DNA of 64,000 bases from an uncultured Oscillospiraceae bacterium (GTDB lineage: Bacteria; Bacillota; Clostridia; Oscillospirales; Oscillospiraceae): assembly GCA_934589675.1 (NCBI GenBank), contig CAKTOF010000006.1, forward strand, positions 62,001 through 126,000, given 5' to 3'. Shown piece after piece: positions 17,575-24,239 of the stretch; positions within the stretch are counted from its first letter, which is position 1, and every line of letters starts with the position of its first letter. The position numbers and the translations under genes are program-made. The notes under the pieces were generated by a model. It worked only from the letters and a program-made list of their open reading frames with translations, was not told where the DNA came from and made no database searches.

Positions 17575-18252
17575 GTGAACATGAACGAAAAAATGAAGGA
17601 AAAGCAGCTTCCGCGCAGGATCCTGCAATACATCTGCGGCCTTGTGTGCATGGCCATCGGCCTTGTGCTGCTCAAGCGGACGAATTGGGGCGTTTCGCCC
17701 ATTACGGCCGTGCCGGACGCGGTGGCGAACATCACGCCGCTCACGCTCGGCAACGCGACGATCCTGCTGCATCTTCTGTGCGTCGTGCTGCAGATCGTGG
17801 TGCAGAAGCGCGTGACGCTCAAGAGCGTGCTGACCATGTGCGTCGGCGTGCCGTTCGGCTATCTGGTCGACTTTTTCATGTGGCTGTGGTCGCCGGAGCT
17901 TGTCGTGTGGCAGAAGTGCATCGCGCTCGTCGTCGGCATTGCGATCCAGGGCTTCGGCGTCGCGCTCATCAGCGGCTGCGACCTGATGCTGCCTGCGCCG
18001 GATGAGCTCAACAATGTCATCAGCCGCATCCATCACAAGAAGCTCTCGAACGTCAAGATGTGCGCGGACGCCGTTTACGTCGTCATCGCCATCGTCATCA
18101 ACCTCATTTCGACGCACTCGCTCGCGAGCGTCGGCATCAGCTCCATCGCCTCGGTCCTGCTGACCGGCCGTTTCGTCGGCCTGTCGTACCGGCTGCTTCC
18201 GAAGATCCGCATGAACCCGTTTTTCAATGCGCCGTCAAAGGCTGAAAACTGA
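17575..18252 (+). CDS. YczE/YyaS/YitT-type integral membrane protein
   Basis: About 225 residues with five to six transmembrane segments, starting at residue 15. The first has GLVCMAIGLVLLKRTNWGVSP, a pattern typical of the YczE/DUF6198 membrane family (small-residue-rich helix followed by W-G-x-x-P). The GTG at 17575 is chosen because it sits 6 nt after AAGGAG; the ATG at 17581 is the alternative. Function of the family is not established; some members sit next to transporters or regulators. It is flanked by a bidirectional terminator and then the molybdoenzyme genes on the other strand. Confidence 0.75.
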   Translation: MNMNEKMKEKQLPRRILQYICGLVCMAIGLVLLKRTNWGVSPITAVPDAVANITPLTLGNATILLHLLCVVLQIVVQKRVTLKSVLTMCVGVPFGYLVDFFMWLWSPELVVWQKCIALVVGIAIQGFGVALISGCDLMLPAPDELNNVISRIHHKKLSNVKMCADAVYVVIAIVINLISTHSLASVGISSIASVLLTGRFVGLSYRLLPKIRMNPFFNAPSKAEN

Positions 18253-18262
18253 AAATTGCCGT

Positions 18263-18301
18263 AAAAATTCCGGTGCAGAGCAGCTCTGCATCGGAATTTT
18301 T
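18263..18301. terminator. Bidirectional terminator
   Basis: AAAAATTCCG(G) stem with CAGAG/CTCTG near the loop and TCGGAATTTTT on the far side. It separates the convergent membrane-protein gene and the Fe-S subunit gene. Confidence 0.8.
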
Positions 18302-18309
18302 ATGCAGCT

Positions 18310-19116
18310 TCAAGCCCGATCCAGCGGAATATCGCCCAGATTGACGTCGGGCGTGGAGTAGAGCGCCGCAAAGCGCTTTGTCCGGTAGCCGGGCGCCTCG
18401 ATGGCGAGGTTGTAGGGCGTGCTCTCGGGCAGGCCGCGGAACCAGAAGTCGCCATACGGGTCGGTCAGCTCCGTTTTCTCTGTCCCGTCGGGCGCGGTCA
18501 GCGTACACTTTGCGCCGATGACGACCTCCTCCTTGGCAGGATCGTACACCGTCCCGGCAATGAAGCGGCCGGGGATGTTCTTGTAGTAGAGCTTCCCGCC
18601 GGGGATGAGCGCTGCTGCACCCGTGAGAGAGCCGAGCAGCTCGGCCTTTTCGCCGAATTGGATGGCGTCCGTCGGGCAGGCCTCGACGCAGCGCGGGAGC
18701 GTGCTCCCATGGTCGAGCAGGTGCGCGCAGCCGGTGCATTTCTGCGCGATGTGCGCCGATTCGTTGAAATAGATGGCGTCAAACGGGCAGGCGGGCACGC
18801 ACGCGCCGCAGCCGGTGCATTTGTCCGGCGAGATGAGCACGAAGCCGTCGTCCCGCTTGGAGATCGCACCGGATGAGCACGCGGCCATGCAGGCGGGGTC
18901 TTCACAGTGCGCGCACATGCGGGAGACATAGTGGATCTTGACCTTCGGGATCGTGCCGCGGACGTGCTCGGTCACCTTGCACCAGAACTGCCCCGTCGGC
19001 GGCTGCGGCGCGGCGTAGGGCGACCAGTCGTTGCCGCAGTGCTCGTCCTTGCAGGCGAGCTGGCAGTTGTAGCAGCCGGTGCATTTTGCGACGTCGATGA
19101 TAAAAATCTTGCTCAT
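18310..19116 (-). CDS. Fe-S subunit of transhydroxylase-like molybdoenzyme 1
   Basis: 268 residues. The N-terminal two thirds are a four-cluster ferredoxin subunit of the DMSO-reductase type: CTGCYNCQLAC, CAHCEDPACMAAC, CTGCGACVPACP and CTGCAHLL...CVEACP. The C-terminal part (about 185-268, starting FIAGTVYDP and including GDFWFRGLP and APGYRTK) is a transthyretin/Cna-B-like beta domain. The same architecture is known in the small subunit of Pelobacter pyrogallol-phloroglucinol transhydroxylase. Unlike that subunit and the second copy in this window (three-cluster pattern), this one keeps all four Cys sets. It overlaps the alpha gene by four bases and follows AAGGAGG. Confidence 0.85.
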   Translation of the reverse strand: MSKIFIIDVAKCTGCYNCQLACKDEHCGNDWSPYAAPQPPTGQFWCKVTEHVRGTIPKVKIHYVSRMCAHCEDPACMAACSSGAISKRDDGFVLISPDKCTGCGACVPACPFDAIYFNESAHIAQKCTGCAHLLDHGSTLPRCVEACPTDAIQFGEKAELLGSLTGAAALIPGGKLYYKNIPGRFIAGTVYDPAKEEVVIGAKCTLTAPDGTEKTELTDPYGDFWFRGLPESTPYNLAIEAPGYRTKRFAALYSTPDVNLGDIPLDRA

Positions 19117-21848
19117 TGCGCGTCCTCCTTGATGAGCCAGCCGTCGAGGCAGACGCCGGCGTCGGGGTCAATGTGGCGCGCGAACGCCTCGGGATAGTCG
19201 CGCCGCCAGGCGGCCATTTCCTCGTCCGTGACCTTGGCAACCTCACACAAAAAGCCGGACACGGCCATGCCGGTCGCGTTTTTCGACGTTGTGTTGGACG
19301 GTGTGATGCAGTTGATGGCGCCGCCGCGGTCGAGATAGCCGGGGACGATGGGGTCGAGCCGCGCGCCGTGGTCGACGTAGCAGGTGTGATCGATGAGCCG
19401 CTCGGTGACATATGCGCCGCACAGCACGATGCCGCGCTCGTTGTAGACCTTGACGATGTCGCCGTGGCGGATGCCGCGCTTTGCCGCCTCGCGCGGGCTG
19501 AGCCAGCACGGCTCGTACTGATAGCCGTCCTTGCCGCGGATCTTCATCGTCTCAACCTCGCGGTTCCAGATGATGTCGTCGCACTGCGCGTGCATTCTCC
19601 ACCGGCCGTGGTTGGACATGCAAAGAAGCGGGTACTTTTTCGCGCGCTCGGACGACAGCCGCTCATCGTGGCTTTCGCCGGACTCGATCCAGTGCGGCAC
19701 GGGCGGGCGCTCGGGGTCGTCGGGGGTGTATTTTGCGATCTCCGTGGCGTAGTACTCCAGCTTGCCGGTCGGCGTGGAGAGCGGGTTATTTTCCGGGTCG
19801 CGGCAGAAGTCGGCAAGACCGGCGGGGATCTTTTCGACCTCCTCGGCCTCCTTGCATGGGACGACGAAGATCTTGCGCCTGCGGAATTCCTCCCACGTCA
19901 TATAGTCCTCGCAGCCCGTGGCCTTGTAGAAAAAGCGCACGCGCTCTTTTTCCGTCAGGCCGCCGGTGTAGGCCTGATAATAGTCCGGGCCGAGCTTCTC
20001 GGCCACGCGGGCGCAGACGTCAAAGTCCGACACGCTCTCGCCGACGGGCGGGCAGCAGGGCTCCTCGAGATAGATGGACGTGAAGCCGCCGGAGGACATA
20101 TCGTTGCCGAGGTCGTTCATCTCGTGCTTTGTGACGACGGGGAAGATGATGTCGGCAAAGTAGCAGTCGTTCTCCAGCCACGGGTGCTGCGCGACGATGC
20201 ACTCGATGGACGGATCCTGAAACGCGCGCTGCGTCATGTGGCCGTCGTTCCAGCATGTGACCTGACACGGCGCGTCCGTCCAGATCATATGCACGCGCGA
20301 AAGGCCGGGGCGCGGGTACTGCATTTCCTGGAACTGATACTGCTGCGTCGGGTGGCGGTAGTTGTTCGCGTCCGGCTGCTGGCTCGACGAGAAGCACTGC
20401 AGGCCGCGCCACTCCGCGTGGCCCTCCAAAATGGCCTTGTGGACGTGACAGCGCGGGATGAACTGCAGCGGCGCAGGCAGCTGGCGGAACAGGTCGATGA
20501 GCTCCGGCGCGCGCTCCTTCTGCGCGGGCGTGAGCACGAAGCGGTCCATGTTGATTTTCGGGTCGACGTCGCCGTCGACCGGGCGGAGCGGGTCGGCGAT
20601 GGCCGTGATCTTCGGGACGAATTTGCCCTGATACGGCACGGGATAGTCGCGGTTCCAGAGGTTCCACTCGATGACCTTCGCCTGATGGACGCCGGGCTTG
20701 CCGAGGCCGCGCATGCCGAGCAGCATGACCTCCAGGCGCGCCGGCTCGGAGGCATACGGGCCGCGGATGTACGGGCCGCCGTTGCCATGGAGGATGGACG
20801 CGGTCTTGTGCGCCCAGTCGCGCGCGAGCGCCTTGATCGTCCACGGCTTCACGCCGCACTTTTCGCTGGCCCACTTCGGCGTTTTCGGGACGCCGTCCTC
20901 GCGGCCGAGGACGTAGTCGCAGAATTTGTCAAAGCCGTAGGCGTGCGCGTCGATGTATTCCTTCTCAAAAAGATCCTCCGTCAGCCAGACGTAGGCGATG
21001 GCCAGCTGCAGTGCCACATCCGTGTTCGGCAGGATGGGGATCCACTTGTCGGCGTGGACGGCCGCTCCGTAGTTGAGGTCGGGGCAGATGTAGACGCTCT
21101 TGATGCCGAGGTCGGTCAGATAGTAGCACAGGCGGCTGGGCATATGCGACACGACGCCGAGCGGCGTGACTTCCGGGTCGCAGCCCCAGAAGAGCAGAAG
21201 GTCGGAGTGCTTGGCGATGTCCGGGTAGAGGTTGGCCTGCGGTGCCATCTCGCCGACGGGCTCGCAGCCCCAGACGTACTTCGCGCCCCAGAACCAGCCT
21301 TCCCACGAATCCATGTTGCGCATTTGCAGCGTGTAGCCGCCCATGAGCGAGAGCAGCCGGTTCGGACAGCCGTGGCTCGGGGCGACGTTCTTGCCCTCGC
21401 CGTGCATATCGGCCTGGCAGAGCACAGCCTCGGGGCCGTAGGTCGCCTTCATGCGCAGGAGCTCCTTTGCGACGATCTCCGTCGCTTCGTCCCAGCTGAT
21501 GCGGACGTATTTCGACTTGCCGCGATTTTCCGGATGGCGCTCGCCGTCCGGATCCCAGTCCACGCGCTTCAAGGGGTATTTCACACGGTTGGGCGAGTAC
21601 ACGCGCGACTTGTAGCCGAGGCCGAACGGCGTGATCGTCACGCGGTCCGGCGCCTGAAATGTTTTGCCGCGGGCCTCTATTTTCCACGGGTTGCAGTGCG
21701 CCTGCGTGTATTCCTTGTCGTAGAAATACGGGCGGATCCGCGTGATCCGCCCGTCGGTGGAGTCCACCTGACAGGGCGCGCCGCTCTCCGGCCCCATAAG
21801 GGAAAACGAGACGATGTTCTGCTCGTCCGGCTTGAATTTAGCAGCCAT
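19113..21848 (-). CDS. Transhydroxylase-like molybdopterin oxidoreductase 1, large subunit
   Basis: 911 residues, DMSO-reductase superfamily (bis-MGD). No N-terminal CxxC cluster and no Tat signal, so cytoplasmic. The start has a very strong GGAGGTGATCC site. NMDSWEGW (D180, S181) aligns with the Asp-Ser(Mo ligand) pair of Pelobacter transhydroxylase, and H149 in ADMHGEG with its catalytic His. ISWDEATEIV and the C-terminal HGDIVKVYNERGIV cofactor-binding region are clear. It is much more divergent from transhydroxylase than molybdoenzyme 2. Related gut enzymes include catechol dehydroxylases and acetylene hydratase. Substrate unknown; a polyphenol reductase or dehydroxylase is my inference. 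Confidence 0.85.
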   Translation of the reverse strand: MAAKFKPDEQNIVSFSLMGPESGAPCQVDSTDGRITRIRPYFYDKEYTQAHCNPWKIEARGKTFQAPDRVTITPFGLGYKSRVYSPNRVKYPLKRVDWDPDGERHPENRGKSKYVRISWDEATEIVAKELLRMKATYGPEAVLCQADMHGEGKNVAPSHGCPNRLLSLMGGYTLQMRNMDSWEGWFWGAKYVWGCEPVGEMAPQANLYPDIAKHSDLLLFWGCDPEVTPLGVVSHMPSRLCYYLTDLGIKSVYICPDLNYGAAVHADKWIPILPNTDVALQLAIAYVWLTEDLFEKEYIDAHAYGFDKFCDYVLGREDGVPKTPKWASEKCGVKPWTIKALARDWAHKTASILHGNGGPYIRGPYASEPARLEVMLLGMRGLGKPGVHQAKVIEWNLWNRDYPVPYQGKFVPKITAIADPLRPVDGDVDPKINMDRFVLTPAQKERAPELIDLFRQLPAPLQFIPRCHVHKAILEGHAEWRGLQCFSSSQQPDANNYRHPTQQYQFQEMQYPRPGLSRVHMIWTDAPCQVTCWNDGHMTQRAFQDPSIECIVAQHPWLENDCYFADIIFPVVTKHEMNDLGNDMSSGGFTSIYLEEPCCPPVGESVSDFDVCARVAEKLGPDYYQAYTGGLTEKERVRFFYKATGCEDYMTWEEFRRRKIFVVPCKEAEEVEKIPAGLADFCRDPENNPLSTPTGKLEYYATEIAKYTPDDPERPPVPHWIESGESHDERLSSERAKKYPLLCMSNHGRWRMHAQCDDIIWNREVETMKIRGKDGYQYEPCWLSPREAAKRGIRHGDIVKVYNERGIVLCGAYVTERLIDHTCYVDHGARLDPIVPGYLDRGGAINCITPSNTTSKNATGMAVSGFLCEVAKVTDEEMAAWRRDYPEAFARHIDPDAGVCLDGWLIKEDAQ

Positions 21849-22059
21849 GACCGGATCACCTCCAGTTTGTTTTCTGATCTCAGTTTACCATGTGCTCACG
21901 GCAGTCGGAAACAGTAGTCTTGCACTTGGCAACAACCAATCGGCTGTTAAAAAACGGCGATCACAACCACAAAACACAATATTTATAGATGCAGACGGGA
22001 TCGTCAGCCCAAATTGGCAGCTGCGTGCGGCCGGCGCGTTTTTTTCCATCGACAGGCTC

Positions 22060-22090
22060 TTGACTTTGGTACTGTACCATGGTTTACAAT
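22060..22090 (+). promoter_or_regulatory. MerR-type promoter of the small-protein/transhydroxylase operon
   Basis: TTGACT (22060-22065), 19-bp spacer, TACAAT (22085-22090). The spacer is longer than the sigma-A optimum of 17 and holds the dyad TTGGTAC-T-GTACCAT (22066-22080). The same layout, with 12 of 19 spacer bases identical, occurs before the cyclase gene at 31873. Long spacers with a central dyad are typical of promoters untwisted by MerR-family activators. The leader to the first sizeable gene is about 215 nt. Confidence 0.7.
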
Positions 22091-22175
22091 AAGGACGAAA
22101 CCAAAAGACGGCGGGAGCCGCCGCAAAATACCGTCCCAATCTGTTTCCGAGCTTCGTGCGCCTAAGGAGTTGTCT

Positions 22176-22460
22176 ATGGACGCGGAGCCTGAGCTTTGCT
22201 CACAGGGTAGCGATGGAAACGCCGCTGCCTTCCGCTTGAAAAGGGAACCGCACCGCAGGAAGGGCTTCCTGCGGGAAATTGGCCTGTTCAGGCGGAGAAA
22301 GCGAGGTGGCAAACGTAGGACCGATGGAAGAAAACGAGAAAGAGCGCCCGGAGGGGGAGCACGAGAACGACGTCCGGCTAAGTCCCATGGGCTCGGACGG
22401 CGAGAAGATGATGCAGTCCATCGAAGACGGCAACATGATCGCTGTCCTGTCGAAAAATGA
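22176..22460 (+). CDS. Possible leader ORF, Arg-rich (uncertain)
   Basis: 94-codon frame whose ATG sits 6 nt after a perfect AAGGAG, the best ribosome site in the leader of the transhydroxylase operon. The first 40 residues (MDAEPELCSQGSDG...) precede the next gene; the rest overlaps it in another frame and is an Arg-rich shadow-like stretch. It could be a leader peptide coupling translation to the downstream gene, or the N-terminus of that gene after a frameshift. It also covers a 9-bp hairpin at 22254-22275. No family recognised. Confidence 0.3.
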   Translation: MDAEPELCSQGSDGNAAAFRLKREPHRRKGFLREIGLFRRRKRGGKRRTDGRKRERAPGGGARERRPAKSHGLGRREDDAVHRRRQHDRCPVEK

Positions 22461-22755
22461 GATCATGTACACGTTTTTGTACCGGAACGAGTATCAGTGC
22501 TTCATCCACCCGATCGGCGCCGAGGAGGGTCGGCACAAGGGCTGGGAGATCAATGAGCGCAACCGCGCCATGCTCAAGCAGCTGCCCAGCGCAGCCGATC
22601 AGCTCTTTGAGATCCGCTTTGGACCGGAGATGGACTTCATGGGCGTCATGGTCGCGGCGGAGCAGGGCATCGTCCGCTTTCTCGACGCGATCGGCCAGCT
22701 GCCGGCGGACGACGTCGACTTCATGACGCCGTACGAGGGCGAAGAGCAGGCGTGA
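22306..22755 (+). CDS. Unknown protein in transhydroxylase operon (small protein 1)
   Basis: About 149 residues. The GTG at 22306, 8 nt after GGAG, is preferred; the ATG at 22324 is possible. A charged, Glu-rich disordered N-terminus (to about 35) is followed by a compact acidic domain with SKNEIMYTFLYRNEYQCFIHPIG and a C-terminal FLDAIGQLPADD. No Cys-pair metal motif, no membrane segment. I recognise no family. It is first of five small genes between the MerR-type promoter and the transhydroxylase large subunit, so co-expression is likely. It could be a chaperone, redox partner or catabolic enzyme. Confidence 0.65.
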   Translation: MANVGPMEENEKERPEGEHENDVRLSPMGSDGEKMMQSIEDGNMIAVLSKNEIMYTFLYRNEYQCFIHPIGAEEGRHKGWEINERNRAMLKQLPSAADQLFEIRFGPEMDFMGVMVAAEQGIVRFLDAIGQLPADDVDFMTPYEGEEQA

Positions 22756-22787
22756 GCCCGCTCGTCACAGCGAAAGGAGAATGAAAG

Positions 22788-22979
22788 ATGAAGACGTATC
22801 AGTTTTTCTGCCGGAGCACGCGCCGCGGCTTCCTTGAGTGGGCCGTTGCGTCGGAGGACGGCGCAGAGGTTCGCCGCGTTGACCGCGACGTGCAGCTCGA
22901 GACGACGCGGCAGTTCCGCGAGCGTGTCGGCGCTGAGCTTGAAAAAGAAGGGTTTGTCCCGGCTGCGCAGGCAGAGTAA
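22788..22979 (+). CDS. Unknown 63-residue protein in transhydroxylase operon (small protein 2)
   Basis: MKTYQFFCRSTRRGF... with a good AAAGGAG site 8-9 nt before the ATG. Highly charged, about 63 residues, likely a single alpha/beta unit; no signal or membrane segment. The pattern of a short beta strand (TYQFFCRS) followed by a long charged helix is all that can be said. Tight spacing to both neighbours supports an operon. Confidence 0.65.
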   Translation: MKTYQFFCRSTRRGFLEWAVASEDGAEVRRVDRDVQLETTRQFRERVGAELEKEGFVPAAQAE

Positions 22980-23004
22980 AAAAGAAAGAAACGAGGGCAA
23001 GGAA

Positions 23005-23415
23005 ATGACATACGTTTCTGCGTTGATCTGGAACAAGGAAGGACCGTACGGTGAGGTTCTGGCGCTGCGCGGCGAAGACGGGAAGCTGCGCTTCCCCATG
23101 ACGGCCGTCCACACGGCGGAAGAGAGCGAGCAGGCCGTCGTGCGTGCCACTGCCGAGCAGCTCGGCTGGACCGTCCGCACAGATAAGCTGGAGCTTCGCG
23201 GCCGCCACAAGCAGCCGGACAACTACTATGAATTCCATGAATACTACAGCGCCGTCTGCCTCTGGCGCGGCGGGCAGGAGACGCCGGCGGGCGCCGTCTG
23301 GGTGCATCCGTCGAAGCTCGACGCCGATGCATTTGCGGGCGACGACGCGAAGTTCCTGTCGAAATACGTCGCGTGGGTCAATGGCCGCGAGGTCCGCGAC
23401 ACGCGGATGTACTGA
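23005..23415 (+). CDS. Degenerate NUDIX-like protein in transhydroxylase operon (small protein 3)
   Basis: 136 residues. The order of segments recalls the NUDIX hydrolase fold: strand VSALIWNKEG, LALRGEDGKLRFPM, then a helix EESEQAVVRATAEQLGW at the place of the NUDIX box, followed by EYYSAVCLWRG and AVWVHPSKL. The catalytic REXXEEXGU pattern is not intact (RATAEQLGW), so hydrolase activity is doubtful; a binding or structural role is possible. The fold assignment is inference from pattern only. Start at 23005 after GGGCAAGG. Confidence 0.6.
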   Translation: MTYVSALIWNKEGPYGEVLALRGEDGKLRFPMTAVHTAEESEQAVVRATAEQLGWTVRTDKLELRGRHKQPDNYYEFHEYYSAVCLWRGGQETPAGAVWVHPSKLDADAFAGDDAKFLSKYVAWVNGREVRDTRMY

Positions 23416-23425
23416 GGTGAGCTGA

Positions 23426-23719
23426 ATGAAAAAATATGTTTTTGAGGCCAAGAAAAAGCTGCTGGACCGTCCGAGCCAGCCGGAGTATCTGTTTGTTGCG
23501 CCCGCGAGCGTGACCGTGATCGCCGAGGACGAGTCCACGGCGCTTGAGCGCGCGGACAAAGCGCTGACGGAGCAGTATTTCGGCACGGGCGTGCTGCTCA
23601 GCGACATCCATCTGGTGCGCTGCGACGAGCTGCCGGTCGACTGGAGCTACGGTTATGGCGATGAGCGCGTATGGGGCGACGGGATCGAAGATCCGGTCGG
23701 CGGCGCGCAGATCCGATGA
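23426..23719 (+). CDS. Unknown 97-residue protein in transhydroxylase operon (small protein 4)
   Basis: MKKYVFEAKKKLLDRPSQPEYLF... Starts 10 bp after the previous stop with a GAGGTGAG site. Alternating hydrophobic and charged residues suggest a small alpha/beta protein with a helix at about 35-52 (EDESTALERADKALTEQYFG) and an acidic, Gly/Trp-rich tail. No family recognised. Its helix resembles ferredoxin-like folds in which one strand-helix-strand is visible, but this is weak. Confidence 0.65.
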   Translation: MKKYVFEAKKKLLDRPSQPEYLFVAPASVTVIAEDESTALERADKALTEQYFGTGVLLSDIHLVRCDELPVDWSYGYGDERVWGDGIEDPVGGAQIR

Positions 23720-23732
23720 AGGAGGTACGACT

Positions 23733-24227
23733 GTGAACTATCTCATGCATCTTCCGGAAGGGAACGTGTTCCTGACCCGCGAGGAGATCACCGAGCGCGT
23801 GGCTGCCATCCTGGCCGCCTGCCCGAGCGAGCATACAAACGCCTACCGCGTCTGGTACGAGGGCTTTGAGGGCTGCGGCCGCCCGTCGACCGAGGTCAGG
23901 GGCATCATTGACGAAGCCATCGAGAAGGCCGGCTGGAAGAACATCGGCCCGATGCGCTTTGAAAAGTACGGCGTCGTGAACCCGACGTTCCAGAATACGC
24001 ATTACGCCGAGGCCGCCAAGGAGATGGGCGGCACGCCCATGGTGCTGCATATGTACCATGCCGGCCGCCACTATCAGGGCCCGGACGGCCGCATCTTCTG
24101 GGTGGCCGTCGTCGAGGTGTTCGACATGCGCTGCTTTGAGTGGAAGGACGGCAAGTACATCGGCCAGATGGTCGAGATCGATCCGTTCTCCGATTATGCC
24201 CGCCAGATGGTGGAAGTCAAGGTTTAA
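23733..24227 (+). CDS. Unknown protein directly upstream of transhydroxylase (small protein 5)
   Basis: 164 residues from a GTG that follows AAGGAGG by 7 nt. The sequence has many aromatic and Gly residues (YEGFEGCGRPSTEVRG, MVLHMYHAGRHYQGPDGR, VVEVFDMRCFEWKDGKYIGQ). It contains several His residues (HTN, NTHY, LHMYHAGRHY) that could bind metal or substrate. I recognise no family. Only 12 bp separate it from the transhydroxylase large-subunit gene, so it is the best candidate among the small genes for a dedicated maturation or accessory protein, or a small enzyme acting on the same phenol. Confidence 0.7.
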   Translation: MNYLMHLPEGNVFLTREEITERVAAILAACPSEHTNAYRVWYEGFEGCGRPSTEVRGIIDEAIEKAGWKNIGPMRFEKYGVVNPTFQNTHYAEAAKEMGGTPMVLHMYHAGRHYQGPDGRIFWVAVVEVFDMRCFEWKDGKYIGQMVEIDPFSDYARQMVEVKV

Positions 24228-24239
24228 GGAGGTTCGACC

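Noticed and set aside
19116..21917. Very long open frame (over 900 codons) on the plus strand opposite the molybdoenzyme 1 large subunit
   Set aside because: It mirrors a clearly real gene, has no recognisable domain, and its low-complexity Arg/Val/Asp/Ala composition is typical of antisense frames in G+C-rich DNA.
22091..22305. Molybdenum-cofactor riboswitch in the transhydroxylase leader
   Set aside because: The leader has GC-rich hairpins but I could not align it with the conserved core of the Moco RNA motif.
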